Part shown: piece after piece, positions 32,481 through 42,064 of the stretch
How the letters are laid out: every line of letters starts with the position of its first letter
Numbering within the stretch: position 1 is the stretch's first letter
Assembly: GCA_017615835.1 (NCBI GenBank)
Contig: JAFZZI010000004.1
Span: 124,001-188,000 of the forward strand
Direction: 5' to 3'
Length of the DNA: 64,000 nucleotides
Origin: Bacteroidaceae bacterium
Lineage (GTDB): Bacteria > Bacteroidota > Bacteroidia > Bacteroidales > Bacteroidaceae
Position numbers and translations under genes: made by a program
Notes under the pieces: model-generated
The model's input: only the letters and a program-made list of their open reading frames with translations
Told to the model about the DNA's origin: nothing
Databases searched by the model: none

Positions 32481-34934
32481 ATGGCAACCAATGGTTCAAC
32501 TGCCGTAAGGGGCAGAAATGACGGAGGGGTAAACCTGATGGATCTCTTCTTTTATCTGCTGAGTTACTGGTACTGGTTTTTGCTTGGCGTGGCGATATGT
32601 GCAGGATATGAGGCCTACAAGTATGCCACATCGACCTTCCTTTATAGAGCGGAGGCTACTATAATCATCAAGGATCCGTCGAACACCAAGGCTTCGACCA
32701 GGCTTGACAACTACGGAAGCATGATAAACAAGACCAATGTGTCGAACGAGATCCTGCAGTTCAAGTCGAAGCATCTGATGACCGAGGTGGTGAGGCGGCT
32801 GGATGCCAACGTGAACTACGAGATGGATGTCAAGTTGCGCCGTGTCGAACTTTACTCCAACAGTCCTGTGAAGGTGCTTTTCTCGAAAGAACTGGTGGAC
32901 GAGCAGTTGTCGTTCGTGGTGACGCCTGTTGACAGGAATACGATTGACGTGACCTTCGGCGAGAATACAAAGCGCATAGGCATTAACGACAGCGTGCGGG
33001 TGGGTGACGGAATAATTACATTCATACCTACGAGTAACTTTGGCAGAGACGAGTTCACGGGGCAGGATATCATAGTGACGCGGTACGATGCCGTGGGTGC
33101 GGCCCTGTCGTATCTGTCGAGGCTTCAGATAGCCCAGCTGAATGACGATGCCTCTATCCTGACTTTCACCTTGATTGACAGACATGTGGAGCGGGCAAAG
33201 GATATTCTGAATACCCTGTTCGACGTATATAACGAGGAGGCCATCCAGGACAAGAACCAGGTGGCAATCAACACTGCCCAGTTCATCAACGAACGAATAA
33301 TGCTGATAGGAAGCGAACTGGGTGCGGTAGAGAAGGAACTTCAGGACTATAAGTCGAAGCACAACCTGATGGATGCCGACGAGGCAGCGTCGAAATACCT
33401 GGATCAGACGCGTACCACAAATGCCCAGATAGTGCAGTACGAGACACAGTTGAAATGGGCTCAGTACATTCGCGACTACCTGAGCAACCCTGCCAACAGA
33501 AACGCCATGATACCAACCAGCATAGGTTTTGACGACCTGCGCGTAGAGGGGCAGATAACCCAGTTCAACAGCACCAAGATGGAGCGCGACAGACTGGTGG
33601 CCGAGAGCAGCGAGGAGAACCCTGTGATAGTGGGTATGGACAAGACACTCGAGTCGATACGCCAGGGCATTATCATGTCGATTGACAATCTGATTCAGAG
33701 TATTGAGATAAAGAAGGCCGACCTGGAGAAACAGTCGGACATGGCGCTCTCGAAATTTGCTGAAATGCCGGGAACGGCCCGCGAGCTGCTGACCATTGAG
33801 CGTCAGCAGGAGATAAAGCAGTCCCTGTACCTGTACCTTCTGAACAAGCGCGAGGAGAACGCCCTGTCGCAGTCGATGGTCGAGAACAATGCCCGCGTCA
33901 TCGATCCGGCGTCCGGCAGCTCGAACCATATATCTCCCAACAGGAACAGGATGATTATGCTGGGAATACTGGCCGGTCTGCTGATTCCTGCTGTGATACT
34001 GATAGGGAGACTTATTCTTGACAACAAGGTGCGCACCCGTAAGGATCTTGAGGGTGTGGTAAGCGTCCCCGTAGTGGGCGAGTTGCCGCTGATACGCACC
34101 ACACGCAAGCAGAAGAAACAGTCGCACGGGACCGACCGTGTGATAGTGTATGAGCGTGGCAGCAAGACAATAATTGCCGAGTCGCTGAGGATACTCTGCA
34201 CTAACATTGACCTTATGTCCGAAGAGGTTAACCGGTGTCATGTGCTGACGGTGTCGTCATTCAACGTGGCAGCAGGCAAGAGCTTCCTGATTCTGAATAT
34301 GGCTGCGTGCCTTGCCGACAACAGGAAGCGGGTGATACTGCTCGACATGGATCTCAGAAAGCGTACCCTTTCGCGAAGCATGGGCGTCTGCCACAAGACT
34401 AAGGGTATTTCGAATTTCCTGCATGACCCCAGCCTTAAACTGGATCGTATAATTCACCGCAATGTCATGCCGGGCGTGGACGTGCTGCCGGCAGGAATGG
34501 TTCCTCCCAATCCTGTCGAACTGTTGCGCCGTCACAGGCTGGACGACATGATAGCCGAACTTAGGACGATGTATGACTATGTCCTGATTGACAACGTTCC
34601 GGTTGACATGGTGGCAGACCCGGTCATCATAAACCGGGTGGTGGATACTACCCTGTTCATTGTCCGGGCCGGCAGTGTGGATCGCCGTATGCTTGAGATG
34701 CTTCAGAAGATGTATGACGAGGGAAGGTTCAACAACATCGGGCTTGTCTTGAACGGTACTGTGGCCAGCCATCGCTATGGCTACAGTTACGGCTATGGCT
34801 ATGGATACGGTTATGGTTACGGCTACGGCTATGGCTACGGTGAGGCTGATGTTGATGAAGACGATGTCTTGGATGAAGACGAGAACAGTGAAAATGCAGT
34901 TTCCGAGAGTGACAATGACTATTCCAACGTATAG
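32481..34934 (+). CDS. Wzc-like polysaccharide co-polymerase and BY-type tyrosine kinase
   Basis: The 817-residue inner-membrane protein combines a Wzz chain-length domain (first membrane helix about residues 24-44, long periplasmic coiled part, GTARELLTIERQQEIKQSLY as the GNVR-type segment, second helix about 490-512) with a cytoplasmic BY-kinase. The Walker A region reads SFNVAAGKS (K600) and Walker A' reads ILLDMDLRK (D622, D624). The C-terminal tail has eleven tyrosines, mostly alternating with glycine (766-787), then an acidic run. In the family, cyclic autophosphorylation of the tyrosine tail controls octamer assembly and polymer length. No cognate tyrosine phosphatase gene was found here. 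Confidence 0.95.
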   Translation: MATNGSTAVRGRNDGGVNLMDLFFYLLSYWYWFLLGVAICAGYEAYKYATSTFLYRAEATIIIKDPSNTKASTRLDNYGSMINKTNVSNEILQFKSKHLMTEVVRRLDANVNYEMDVKLRRVELYSNSPVKVLFSKELVDEQLSFVVTPVDRNTIDVTFGENTKRIGINDSVRVGDGIITFIPTSNFGRDEFTGQDIIVTRYDAVGAALSYLSRLQIAQLNDDASILTFTLIDRHVERAKDILNTLFDVYNEEAIQDKNQVAINTAQFINERIMLIGSELGAVEKELQDYKSKHNLMDADEAASKYLDQTRTTNAQIVQYETQLKWAQYIRDYLSNPANRNAMIPTSIGFDDLRVEGQITQFNSTKMERDRLVAESSEENPVIVGMDKTLESIRQGIIMSIDNLIQSIEIKKADLEKQSDMALSKFAEMPGTARELLTIERQQEIKQSLYLYLLNKREENALSQSMVENNARVIDPASGSSNHISPNRNRMIMLGILAGLLIPAVILIGRLILDNKVRTRKDLEGVVSVPVVGELPLIRTTRKQKKQSHGTDRVIVYERGSKTIIAESLRILCTNIDLMSEEVNRCHVLTVSSFNVAAGKSFLILNMAACLADNRKRVILLDMDLRKRTLSRSMGVCHKTKGISNFLHDPSLKLDRIIHRNVMPGVDVLPAGMVPPNPVELLRRHRLDDMIAELRTMYDYVLIDNVPVDMVADPVIINRVVDTTLFIVRAGSVDRRMLEMLQKMYDEGRFNNIGLVLNGTVASHRYGYSYGYGYGYGYGYGYGYGYGEADVDEDDVLDEDENSENAVSESDNDYSNV
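34776..34841 (+). repeat. In-frame Tyr-Gly hexanucleotide repeat in the kinase tail
   Basis: Eleven near-identical six-base units (TAY GGN, one TAC AGT) encode eleven Tyr-Gly or Tyr-Ser pairs. Unit loss or gain would keep the frame and change the number of phosphorylatable tyrosines. Confidence 0.9.
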
Positions 34935-34940
34935 TGAGTT

Positions 34941-35441
34941 ATGCTGATTGCAGTAGATTTTGACGGGACAATTGTGGAGCACAAGTACCCCAAGATAGGA
35001 AAGGAAATCCCATTCGCCATAAACGCTCTTAAAAAGATGGCCGACTCAGGCCACAAGCTGGTATTGTGGACTGTGCGCGAGGGCAAGTTGCTGGACGAGG
35101 CCGTACAGTTCTGCAAGGTGCGCGGCCTGGAGTTCTACGCAATCAATTCGGAGTTCCCTGAACTTTCGTGGAATCATTCGAGCGGAGCACGCAAAGTGTC
35201 CGCAGACATTTATATAGATGACCGCAATCTGGGTGGTCTGCCCGACTGGAACCTGATTTACGATATGGTCATGGATCACCTGTCATATACCGAGATGCTG
35301 GAGAGGATGGAGGCGAACGGTACGTTCTACAACGGTAAGTTCAAGAAGAAGTCCTCGAGCCAGTACAGAAAGAAAAAACGTCGTTCGCTGATAGGACGGA
35401 TGATTGACCGCATGAAGGAGGCCAGATACATGTACAGATAA
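34941..35441 (+). CDS. HAD-like hydrolase
   Basis: The 166-residue protein opens with LIAVDFDGTIVEHKYPKIG, where DFDGT is HAD motif I with the nucleophile aspartate. KLVLWTVREG is motif II-like, and DIYIDDRNLGG a C-terminal acidic motif. A basic tail (KKKSSSQYRKKKRRS) follows. Similar small HAD-like proteins are common in Bacteroides as uncharacterised hydrolases. It starts six bases after the kinase gene, so it is probably co-transcribed. A phosphatase role in the polysaccharide pathway or toward the kinase is a speculation only; HAD enzymes act on many phosphates. Confidence 0.8.
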   Translation: MLIAVDFDGTIVEHKYPKIGKEIPFAINALKKMADSGHKLVLWTVREGKLLDEAVQFCKVRGLEFYAINSEFPELSWNHSSGARKVSADIYIDDRNLGGLPDWNLIYDMVMDHLSYTEMLERMEANGTFYNGKFKKKSSSQYRKKKRRSLIGRMIDRMKEARYMYR

Positions 35442-35452
35442 ATACTGACAGA

Positions 35453-36277
35453 ATGGTAAAGGGCAACTGGATCAGCCGTATCGAGATAAAGGCAATGTGG
35501 GGTCACAAGCATATAGTCTGGGACCTTAACCCTGACGTGAACATACTGAGCGGTTCCAATGGGGCAGGCAAGAGCACCATACTCAACATGGTGGCCGACA
35601 GACTTGAGGCGCTGGCTGACGGGACATGCGTGAACAGCCCGGATCAGGATGTGAACTTCGTGTTCCAGCCCGAAGGGTCCGACATTGTCGGTTTTGACGT
35701 GATACGCAGCATAGACCGCCCGCTACTGCACAGCAACCTGCTGGAGAAGATGGCTGACAAGAATGTGGTGACTGAACTTGACTGGCAGATATATCGCCTG
35801 CAGAGGCGTTATCTTGACTATCAGGTGAATATAGGGAACCGCACTATTGAATATCTGACATCCGGCAATCCCGAAATGGTGTCGGCCGCCACCGAACTTG
35901 CCAAACCGCGCAAGATGTTCCTGGACCTTATCGACAGTCTGTTTTCGGACAGCGGCAAGAAGATTGTCCGTGACAGCAATGATCTTGTTTTCGACAGGTT
36001 CGGCAGAAGGCTTCTGCCGTACAACCTTTCATCGGGCGAGAAGCAGTTCCTGGTCGTGATGCTGACCGCGCTTGTTCAGGACCGTAACCCGGGAGTGATT
36101 CTGATGGATGAGCCGGAGGTGTCGCTTGACATTGAATGGCAGCAGCAACTGATAAGGCGCATTGTCGAGATTAATCCGAATGTTCAGATAATACTTACGA
36201 CTCATTCACCTGCCGTGATTATGGACGGCTGGATGGATAGAGTGACGGATGTAAGGGACATAACCGTCGAAGAGTGA
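35453..36277 (+). CDS. ABC-type ATPase, AriA-like partner of a DUF4435 protein
   Basis: A 274-residue soluble ATPase. Walker A is GSNGAGKS (34-41), a signature-like motif is LSSGEKQFLVVML, Walker B is VILMDEPEVSLDI, and the switch histidine is in IILTTHSPAVI. This is the AAA_15/AAA_21 type seen in OLD, Gabija and PARIS proteins. Known AriA proteins are, as I recall, considerably longer (over 400 residues), so this is a compact version lacking the coiled-coil insert. It lies eleven bases after the HAD gene and overlaps the DUF4435 gene by four bases, in the ariA-ariB order. Confidence 0.85.
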   Translation: MVKGNWISRIEIKAMWGHKHIVWDLNPDVNILSGSNGAGKSTILNMVADRLEALADGTCVNSPDQDVNFVFQPEGSDIVGFDVIRSIDRPLLHSNLLEKMADKNVVTELDWQIYRLQRRYLDYQVNIGNRTIEYLTSGNPEMVSAATELAKPRKMFLDLIDSLFSDSGKKIVRDSNDLVFDRFGRRLLPYNLSSGEKQFLVVMLTALVQDRNPGVILMDEPEVSLDIEWQQQLIRRIVEINPNVQIILTTHSPAVIMDGWMDRVTDVRDITVEE

Positions 36278-37281
36278 ATCACCTTTTACAGAACCTGAGT
36301 TCGCAGTATCTGGAGGCTGCAAACCGTCTGCGTCCCAAAGGTAGCAGGAGGCGCGTTGTGGCATACGTCGAAAGCTACGACGATGTGGCTTTCTGGCGTC
36401 TTCTGCTTGACGAGTTCGAGTCGGACAGGGTGACCTTCAACATAATGCTTCCGTCGAACGGCAGGCTGGCCAGAGGCAAGAAATCTGCTTTGAACGAGTG
36501 TCTCAAGGATAACGCTCTGGGGAGTGAACTGATAGCCTGTGTTGACAGCGATTACGACTACCTGATGCAGGGGGCTACCATATCATCACGGGAATTTCTT
36601 CAGAGTCCTTATGTCTTGCAGACCTATACCTACGCGATTGAGAACTATCTGTGCTATTCGGGCAGTCTGAACCAGATATGCGTGCAGTGTACCCTGAACG
36701 ATCATCGGCTGATTGATTTCGAGGCGTTCTTTGAACTCTATTCCAGGATAGTGTTCCCACTGTTTGTATGGAATATATGGTTCTATCGCAAGCGCAGACA
36801 CAACGAATTCAGCATGCAGGAGTTCAATACGACCGTGACGATAGACAGTGTGGATGTAAGGAATCCACAGAAGACGCTGGCACGTCTTGAGCAGAGGGTG
36901 GCAAGAAAGGTAGCGCACATTGAGGAACAGGTATCTGAATCGGTTCCGGATGCCTTGAGTGAGGTGGAGGCGATGAAGAGTGAGTTCGAAAAGCTTGGAG
37001 TTCATCCCGGCAACACCTATATGTTCATGCAGGGGCATTTCATCTTTGAGAGAATACTTCCTCGAGTGATGGATCCTGTGATGTCAGTATTGAGACACGA
37101 ACGGGAGTCGGAAATATACAGGCTGGCAGTGCATCCTCAGCAGCGGCAGAATGAACTGAGTTCTTACCGTCACAGTCAGATAGACCTGGCGGAGGCACTG
37201 CATAAGAATACTCACTACCGTGACAGCGAACTGTACAGGCGGATGCGGGCTGACGTGACAAGGATACTTGAAGGCAAGTAG
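36274..37281 (+). CDS. DUF4435 (TOPRIM-like, AriB-like) protein
   Basis: The 335-residue protein matches DUF4435: VAYVESYDDVAFWRLLLDEF with the likely metal glutamate E33, LIACVDSDYDYL with D91, D93 and D95, and QTYTYAIENYLCY. An E...DxD arrangement like this is the TOPRIM nuclease pattern, and in PARIS the AriB effector of this family is a tRNA-cutting nuclease. The C-terminal half (YMFMQGHFIFERILPRVM) is helical and unassigned. The start is GTG at 36274, overlapping the ATPase stop. It ends only eleven bases from the convergent trkH stop. Confidence 0.85.
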   Translation: MNHLLQNLSSQYLEAANRLRPKGSRRRVVAYVESYDDVAFWRLLLDEFESDRVTFNIMLPSNGRLARGKKSALNECLKDNALGSELIACVDSDYDYLMQGATISSREFLQSPYVLQTYTYAIENYLCYSGSLNQICVQCTLNDHRLIDFEAFFELYSRIVFPLFVWNIWFYRKRRHNEFSMQEFNTTVTIDSVDVRNPQKTLARLEQRVARKVAHIEEQVSESVPDALSEVEAMKSEFEKLGVHPGNTYMFMQGHFIFERILPRVMDPVMSVLRHERESEIYRLAVHPQQRQNELSSYRHSQIDLAEALHKNTHYRDSELYRRMRADVTRILEGK

Positions 37282-37292
37282 AAAACCGCAAG

Positions 37293-38783
37293 TCAGGCCT
37301 TACGCCAGAAGGCAGGAGTGAATATCAGCAGTACGGCGAATATTTCAAGCCGGCTGACAAGCATCAGAAAACATGTGTACCATTTGGCACCTGTGGACAG
37401 AATGTCCCACGAGAGGGTTGTGTCGAACGAGTTGGCGGCATCGAAAGATCCGACCGCTGTGCCCGAGTTGCTGATAAATGCCGTTGCAGCGTAGAAGGCA
37501 TCAGACATGTTGAGTCCTGCTATGATGTAGATGATCCAACTTATGGCAATCAGTGCCACATAGCAGACCGTAAACGTGAAAATGGTCTGTCGGGTAGTCT
37601 CCGGAACGACCTTGCCGTTGACACGTACGGGCAGAACCGCATTCGGATGAAGGATGCGGTTCGCTTCGTTTTTCAGGGATCTGAACAGTATGACTGAGCG
37701 GACTCCTTTCATGCCTCCGGTGGTGGAGCCTGCGCAGGCTCCCAAGCACATTGCGACGCTGAGTATCATGTAGACCGGAGCAGGCCAGTTATAGACATCG
37801 TTTGTAACGAAACCCGTTGTAGTCAGCATGGAAATCACCTGAAATGATGCCAAATGCAAGGACTCCCTAAGGCTGTTCTGGGTGTTGGCGGTGATGACGA
37901 TTCCCAGGACAAGACTTAATCCCAACGTACACCCGAGGTAATAGAGAAACTCTGTGTCATGGAGCAGTTTACCTATCTTGCCCTTGAAGAACAGCAGGAA
38001 CAGCAGGCTGAAGTTGATTCCGGAAAGGAATGTGAAAATGGTTATGACATCTTCGATAAGCACGGAGTGGAAGGCTCCGATACTGGCGTTGCGGGTTGAA
38101 TAACCGCTTGTTGCGATGGTAGTCATGGCATGGTTGACGCTGTCGAAAAAACCCATGCCGCAGATGTTGAGGACAATGGCGCACGAGACGGTGAGCATGA
38201 CGTAAAGTGTCAGAATCCAGCGGCCGCTGACGCCTATGCGGGGGTGTAGTTTGCCATGTGCCGGGCCGATGGCTTCAGCCGCGAAGAGCTGGACCTCGCC
38301 GACTCCGAAGAACGGCAGAACTGCAACGGTGAAGAAAACTATGCCCAGACCACCCATCCATTGGGTCAGACTGCGCCAGAAGAGCAGTCCGTGGGGCAAT
38401 ATCTCGACGTTGCCTACGATGCTTGCACCTGTAGTCGTGAAGCCCGATATCGTTTCGAAGAAGGCGTTGGTGAAGTTTGGGATGTAGCGACTTATTATAA
38501 ATGGCAGGCACCCGAACAGTGAGAAGAGTGTCCAACTGAGTACTACGACCAAGTATCCGTCACGACGCGAAAGACTCTCGCGACTGTTCTCGTTCTTACC
38601 GAATAAAATAAACAGAACTGAGAAGCATGCAGTGATAAGGGAAGATGCCAGGAACGCGAACATGTCGGATTCCCTTGTGTACAGAGGTATGAGCGAGCAC
38701 AGTGCCAATACACTTGCCTCAATGGCCAGCAGGTAGCCCACGACCTTGTGGATGGCCCTTATATGTATGAGCTCGGTTGTCAA
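37293..38783 (-). CDS. trkH: Trk/Ktr-type potassium uptake channel subunit TrkH
   Basis: A 496-residue membrane protein with the four pore-loop repeats of the TrkH/KtrB family. Examples are NAFFETISGFTTTGASIVGN, AMTTIATSGYSTRNASIGAF, SMLTTTGFVTNDVYNWP and TAFISNSGTAVGSF, each containing the selectivity glycine. ACAGSTTGGMKGVR is the conserved loop. It imports K+ together with the regulator TrkA encoded upstream, whose stop it overlaps by four bases. It is the last gene of the dxs-trkA-trkH unit. Confidence 0.95.
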   Translation of the reverse strand: MTTELIHIRAIHKVVGYLLAIEASVLALCSLIPLYTRESDMFAFLASSLITACFSVLFILFGKNENSRESLSRRDGYLVVVLSWTLFSLFGCLPFIISRYIPNFTNAFFETISGFTTTGASIVGNVEILPHGLLFWRSLTQWMGGLGIVFFTVAVLPFFGVGEVQLFAAEAIGPAHGKLHPRIGVSGRWILTLYVMLTVSCAIVLNICGMGFFDSVNHAMTTIATSGYSTRNASIGAFHSVLIEDVITIFTFLSGINFSLLFLLFFKGKIGKLLHDTEFLYYLGCTLGLSLVLGIVITANTQNSLRESLHLASFQVISMLTTTGFVTNDVYNWPAPVYMILSVAMCLGACAGSTTGGMKGVRSVILFRSLKNEANRILHPNAVLPVRVNGKVVPETTRQTIFTFTVCYVALIAISWIIYIIAGLNMSDAFYAATAFISNSGTAVGSFDAANSFDTTLSWDILSTGAKWYTCFLMLVSRLEIFAVLLIFTPAFWRKA

Positions 38784-40117
38784 TTGAACAGTTTTTCGAG
38801 TTTGCGAATCATTCCTTCAAGACAGAATACAACCACATGGTCGCCTTCGACAATCTGAGTGCCGCCTGAAACCAGCATTCCTTCGTGTCCCCGGATGAGT
38901 CCGCCTATTGTGGCTCCGCGGGGCAAGTTGAGGTCCTTGACTGTATTCCGCGTAACACGGGCACCCGGCTTTACTACGAACTCTGCCACGTCTGCGTTGG
39001 CGAAGGTCAGACATTTGACGTTGCTGACGTCGGCATCCAGCATCATCTGGTAGATGTGGCTGGCGGCAATTTTTTTCTTGTTGATGACGGTACCGATGTC
39101 GAGTTTCTCAGCCATCGTAATATAGTCAAGGTTCTCTACCTCAGCGATGGTCTTGGTTACCCCGAACCGTTTTGCGGCAACCCCGGCAAGAATGTTGGTT
39201 TCAGAGCTGTCGGTAAGGGCTATGAAGGCTTCGGTATGAGATATGCCCTCGCTTACGAGAAGACTGGGATCCCGGCCGTCACCGTTGATGACCATGACCC
39301 TGCTGCTGAGAAGCTCGGTTAGTCTGTGACAACGGGCACGGTCGCGCTCAATAATTTTCAGGTTATAACTGTCGCCAATGAGTTGGGCTGCACGTACTGC
39401 AATGCGGCTGCCGCCCATTATGATGACGTCGCGGATATCCGGCAGCTCTTCTTTGCCGGCAATGCGACGGACTATCGGGATACTCTTGCGCATCGTCATG
39501 AAATAGACCAGATCGCCAGCCTGTATGGTGTCGCTGCCGCCGGGAATGATGGTCTCGTTGTCGCGCACAATGGCCACTATATGATATGGCAGGCCAGAAC
39601 CCAGAGTGTACAGGGGTACATTGAGAATCTGTGCGTTGTCGCGCAGTTTGACGCCTATCATGACGAGTGCGCCGTCGGCGAACTCCCACCACTGGCGAAT
39701 CCAGCTCTGACGTAATCCGTCAACAATATCCTTTGCTGCCAGCATTTCAGGATAGATGAGCGAGTCAACGCCTATTGAGGTGAAGTATTCGCGAATCTTG
39801 GGCATCAGGTACTCGTAGTTGTCAACACGTGCGAGGGTTTTCTGTGCCCCGAGGCTGTGTGCCAGCTGGCAGGCAACTATGTTGCGGCTCTCATCGGGGG
39901 TGACCGCTACGAACAGGTCGGCACGACCGGCTTCAGCCTCTCTCAGATCCTTGATGGAGGTGGGGGATGCTGTTATGGTAAGCAGGTCGAAATTCGCATC
40001 CAGAGAGCCAAGCCTTTCTTTGCTGTCGTCAATGAGGGTGATATCCTGATTCTCGCCCGACAGCAGTTTCGCCAGATGGGTTCCTACATCGCCTGCTCCT
40101 GCAATGACAATTCTCAT
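38780..40117 (-). CDS. trkA: Trk potassium transporter regulatory subunit TrkA
   Basis: The 445-residue cytoplasmic protein has two RCK units. The first starts RIVIAGAGDVGTHLAKLLSG (NAD-binding GxGxxG) with FVAVTPDESRNIVACQLAHS. The second starts VIIMGGSRIAVRAAQLIG with FIALTDSSETNILAGV. Each is followed by a TrkA_C domain. It binds nucleotides and gates TrkH. I prefer the ATG at 40117, seven bases past the dxs stop, because the Rossmann strand begins immediately; an upstream ATG at 40141 overlaps dxs. Confidence 0.95.
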   Translation of the reverse strand: MRIVIAGAGDVGTHLAKLLSGENQDITLIDDSKERLGSLDANFDLLTITASPTSIKDLREAEAGRADLFVAVTPDESRNIVACQLAHSLGAQKTLARVDNYEYLMPKIREYFTSIGVDSLIYPEMLAAKDIVDGLRQSWIRQWWEFADGALVMIGVKLRDNAQILNVPLYTLGSGLPYHIVAIVRDNETIIPGGSDTIQAGDLVYFMTMRKSIPIVRRIAGKEELPDIRDVIIMGGSRIAVRAAQLIGDSYNLKIIERDRARCHRLTELLSSRVMVINGDGRDPSLLVSEGISHTEAFIALTDSSETNILAGVAAKRFGVTKTIAEVENLDYITMAEKLDIGTVINKKKIAASHIYQMMLDADVSNVKCLTFANADVAEFVVKPGARVTRNTVKDLNLPRGATIGGLIRGHEGMLVSGGTQIVEGDHVVVFCLEGMIRKLEKLFN

Positions 40118-40124
40118 AGTAACT

Positions 40125-42041
40125 TTATTTGGTCGAGACAAGCATCTCGGTTATGGTTTCGGTAATGGACTCAGTGTCCATGTGACAAATCTCAAGCAAC
40201 TGGGGTACGGAACCATGCTGTATGAAGCGGTCGGGTATTCCAATGCGTCTTATCTCGGGGGTATAGCCGTTATCTGCCATGAACTCCATTACAGCACTTC
40301 CGAAACCGCCGGTGAGGCAGCCGTTTTCAACGGTTACGACTTTTGAGAATCTGCGACCTACTTCGTCTAGCAGATGCGTGTCAATCGGCTTCAGAAAACG
40401 CATGTCATACAAGGCAACGCTGAGTCCGGGATGCATCTCCTCGAAATTGCCGATAGCTTCCATGGCCAGATTACCGATTGGACCGATGGAGAGTACAGCC
40501 AGACTGTCTCCCTGCTTGAGAATACGGCCTGTTCCGACCTCTACGGGTTCAAGAGGGCATTTCCAGTCGGGGTTGACTCCTCTGCCTCTGGGATAGCGTA
40601 TTACGAAGGGGCCCTGTCCGGGAAGCTGGGCAGTGTACATGAGACGCCTTAGTTCACACTCATCGTAAGGTGAAGAGACAATGATGCCGGGTATGTACCG
40701 CAGGTACGCAAGATCGAAGGATCCGTGATGTGTGGGGCCGTCTTCCCCGACCAGTCCTGCGCGGTCAAGGCACAATACTACGTCAAGATGCTGAATGGCT
40801 ACATCGTGTATGAGGTTGTCAATGGCCCGCTGCATGAATGAAGAGTAGATGTTGCAGAACGGGAGAAGGCCCTCCTTGGCCAGTCCGCCGCTGAATGTTA
40901 CGGCGTGGCCTTCAGCTATGCCTACGTCAAAGCAGCGTTCGGGGAATTCCTTCATGGGGATATTCATAGAGCACCCGAGAGGCATGGCCGGAGTGATGCC
41001 TACAATCCTGTCGTTGGAACGCATAAGTTCAAGCAGAGTCTCGCCGAAAACATCCTGAAAGAGGGGAGCCTGCCCGTCTGAGTCACTGACAATGCGCCTG
41101 CCGGTTCTCTTGTCGAACATGCCTGGGGCATGCCAGATTGCAGCCTCCTCTTCGGCAGGCTTGTAACCTTTGCCCTTTACGGTATGTATGTGCAGAAGCC
41201 GTGGTCCTTGCATGTCTTTGATGTTCCGCAGTATTTTAACAAGGTGATTGACATCGTGTCCGTCAAATGGCCCGAAATAGCGGATGTCCATGCCCTCGAA
41301 GATATTCTGCTGGTGCATCAGGCTCATTTTGATGCTGTTGCTCTTGCGTATCAGTGCGCGCCGGCGTTTCTCAGTAAGGATTCCGGTTTTGCTCAGGACG
41401 GTGGCCATGTAATAGCGGAAAGTGTTGTATGTGCGCGACGCCTGAAGGTGAGGCAGATAACGGCGAAGGCCACCGACACTGCCCGATATGCTCATGTTGT
41501 TGTCGTTCAGGATGATGAGAAGATTGTTGTCGGTCGAGGAGACGTTGTTCAGTCCTTCAAAGGCGAGTCCGCCACCCATCGCTCCGTCTCCTATGACGGC
41601 TACTACGCGACGCGATGACTGACCGGTCATACAGCCGGCAACTGACATTCCGAGGGCTGCCGAGATAGAGTTGGATGCATGGCCCGATGTGAATGAGTCG
41701 TATGGACTTTCTTCGGGCGAAGGAAACGGTCTGATACCGTTCAGTTTCCGGTTTGTACAGAATGCATCGCGTCGTCCAGTGAGTATCTTGTGTCCGTATG
41801 CCTGATGTCCTACATCCCATACGATTCTGTCGTAAGGGGTATTGAAGACATAGTGCAGAGCAACGGTAAGTTCGACGGTTCCAAGACTGGAACCAAGGTG
41901 GCCGGGATTGCGTGACAGTTCGTCTATTATCATCTGTCTCAGTTCGCTGCATACTTGAGGCAATTGCTGCTGTCCAAGTTTTCGCAGGTCGTCAGGGCTG
42001 TCGATATGTTTGAGTAGTGTGTCGGTTCCCTCTTTAGTCAT
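40125..42041 (-). CDS. dxs: 1-deoxy-D-xylulose-5-phosphate synthase
   Basis: A 638-residue thiamine-diphosphate enzyme joining pyruvate and glyceraldehyde 3-phosphate in the first step of the MEP isoprenoid pathway, which also feeds undecaprenyl phosphate for wall and polysaccharide synthesis. Motifs include [38 protein letters not shown], the ThDP motif [20 protein letters not shown], and [20 protein letters not shown] in the pyrimidine domain. The length agrees with the family. The ATG at 42041 lies 23 bases below a good promoter. Confidence 0.97.
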   Translation of the reverse strand: MTKEGTDTLLKHIDSPDDLRKLGQQQLPQVCSELRQMIIDELSRNPGHLGSSLGTVELTVALHYVFNTPYDRIVWDVGHQAYGHKILTGRRDAFCTNRKLNGIRPFPSPEESPYDSFTSGHASNSISAALGMSVAGCMTGQSSRRVVAVIGDGAMGGGLAFEGLNNVSSTDNNLLIILNDNNMSISGSVGGLRRYLPHLQASRTYNTFRYYMATVLSKTGILTEKRRRALIRKSNSIKMSLMHQQNIFEGMDIRYFGPFDGHDVNHLVKILRNIKDMQGPRLLHIHTVKGKGYKPAEEEAAIWHAPGMFDKRTGRRIVSDSDGQAPLFQDVFGETLLELMRSNDRIVGITPAMPLGCSMNIPMKEFPERCFDVGIAEGHAVTFSGGLAKEGLLPFCNIYSSFMQRAIDNLIHDVAIQHLDVVLCLDRAGLVGEDGPTHHGSFDLAYLRYIPGIIVSSPYDECELRRLMYTAQLPGQGPFVIRYPRGRGVNPDWKCPLEPVEVGTGRILKQGDSLAVLSIGPIGNLAMEAIGNFEEMHPGLSVALYDMRFLKPIDTHLLDEVGRRFSKVVTVENGCLTGGFGSAVMEFMADNGYTPEIRRIGIPDRFIQHGSVPQLLEICHMDTESITETITEMLVSTK

Positions 42042-42064
42042 GTCCGTACTTATCGGAAAACACG

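Noticed and set aside
32496..34241. Long open frame (581 codons) on the minus strand opposite the tyrosine kinase gene
   Set aside because: It is fully antisense to a well-supported gene, has no recognisable domain, and low-complexity His/Leu/Val/Gln-rich composition as expected from the complement of the kinase codons.
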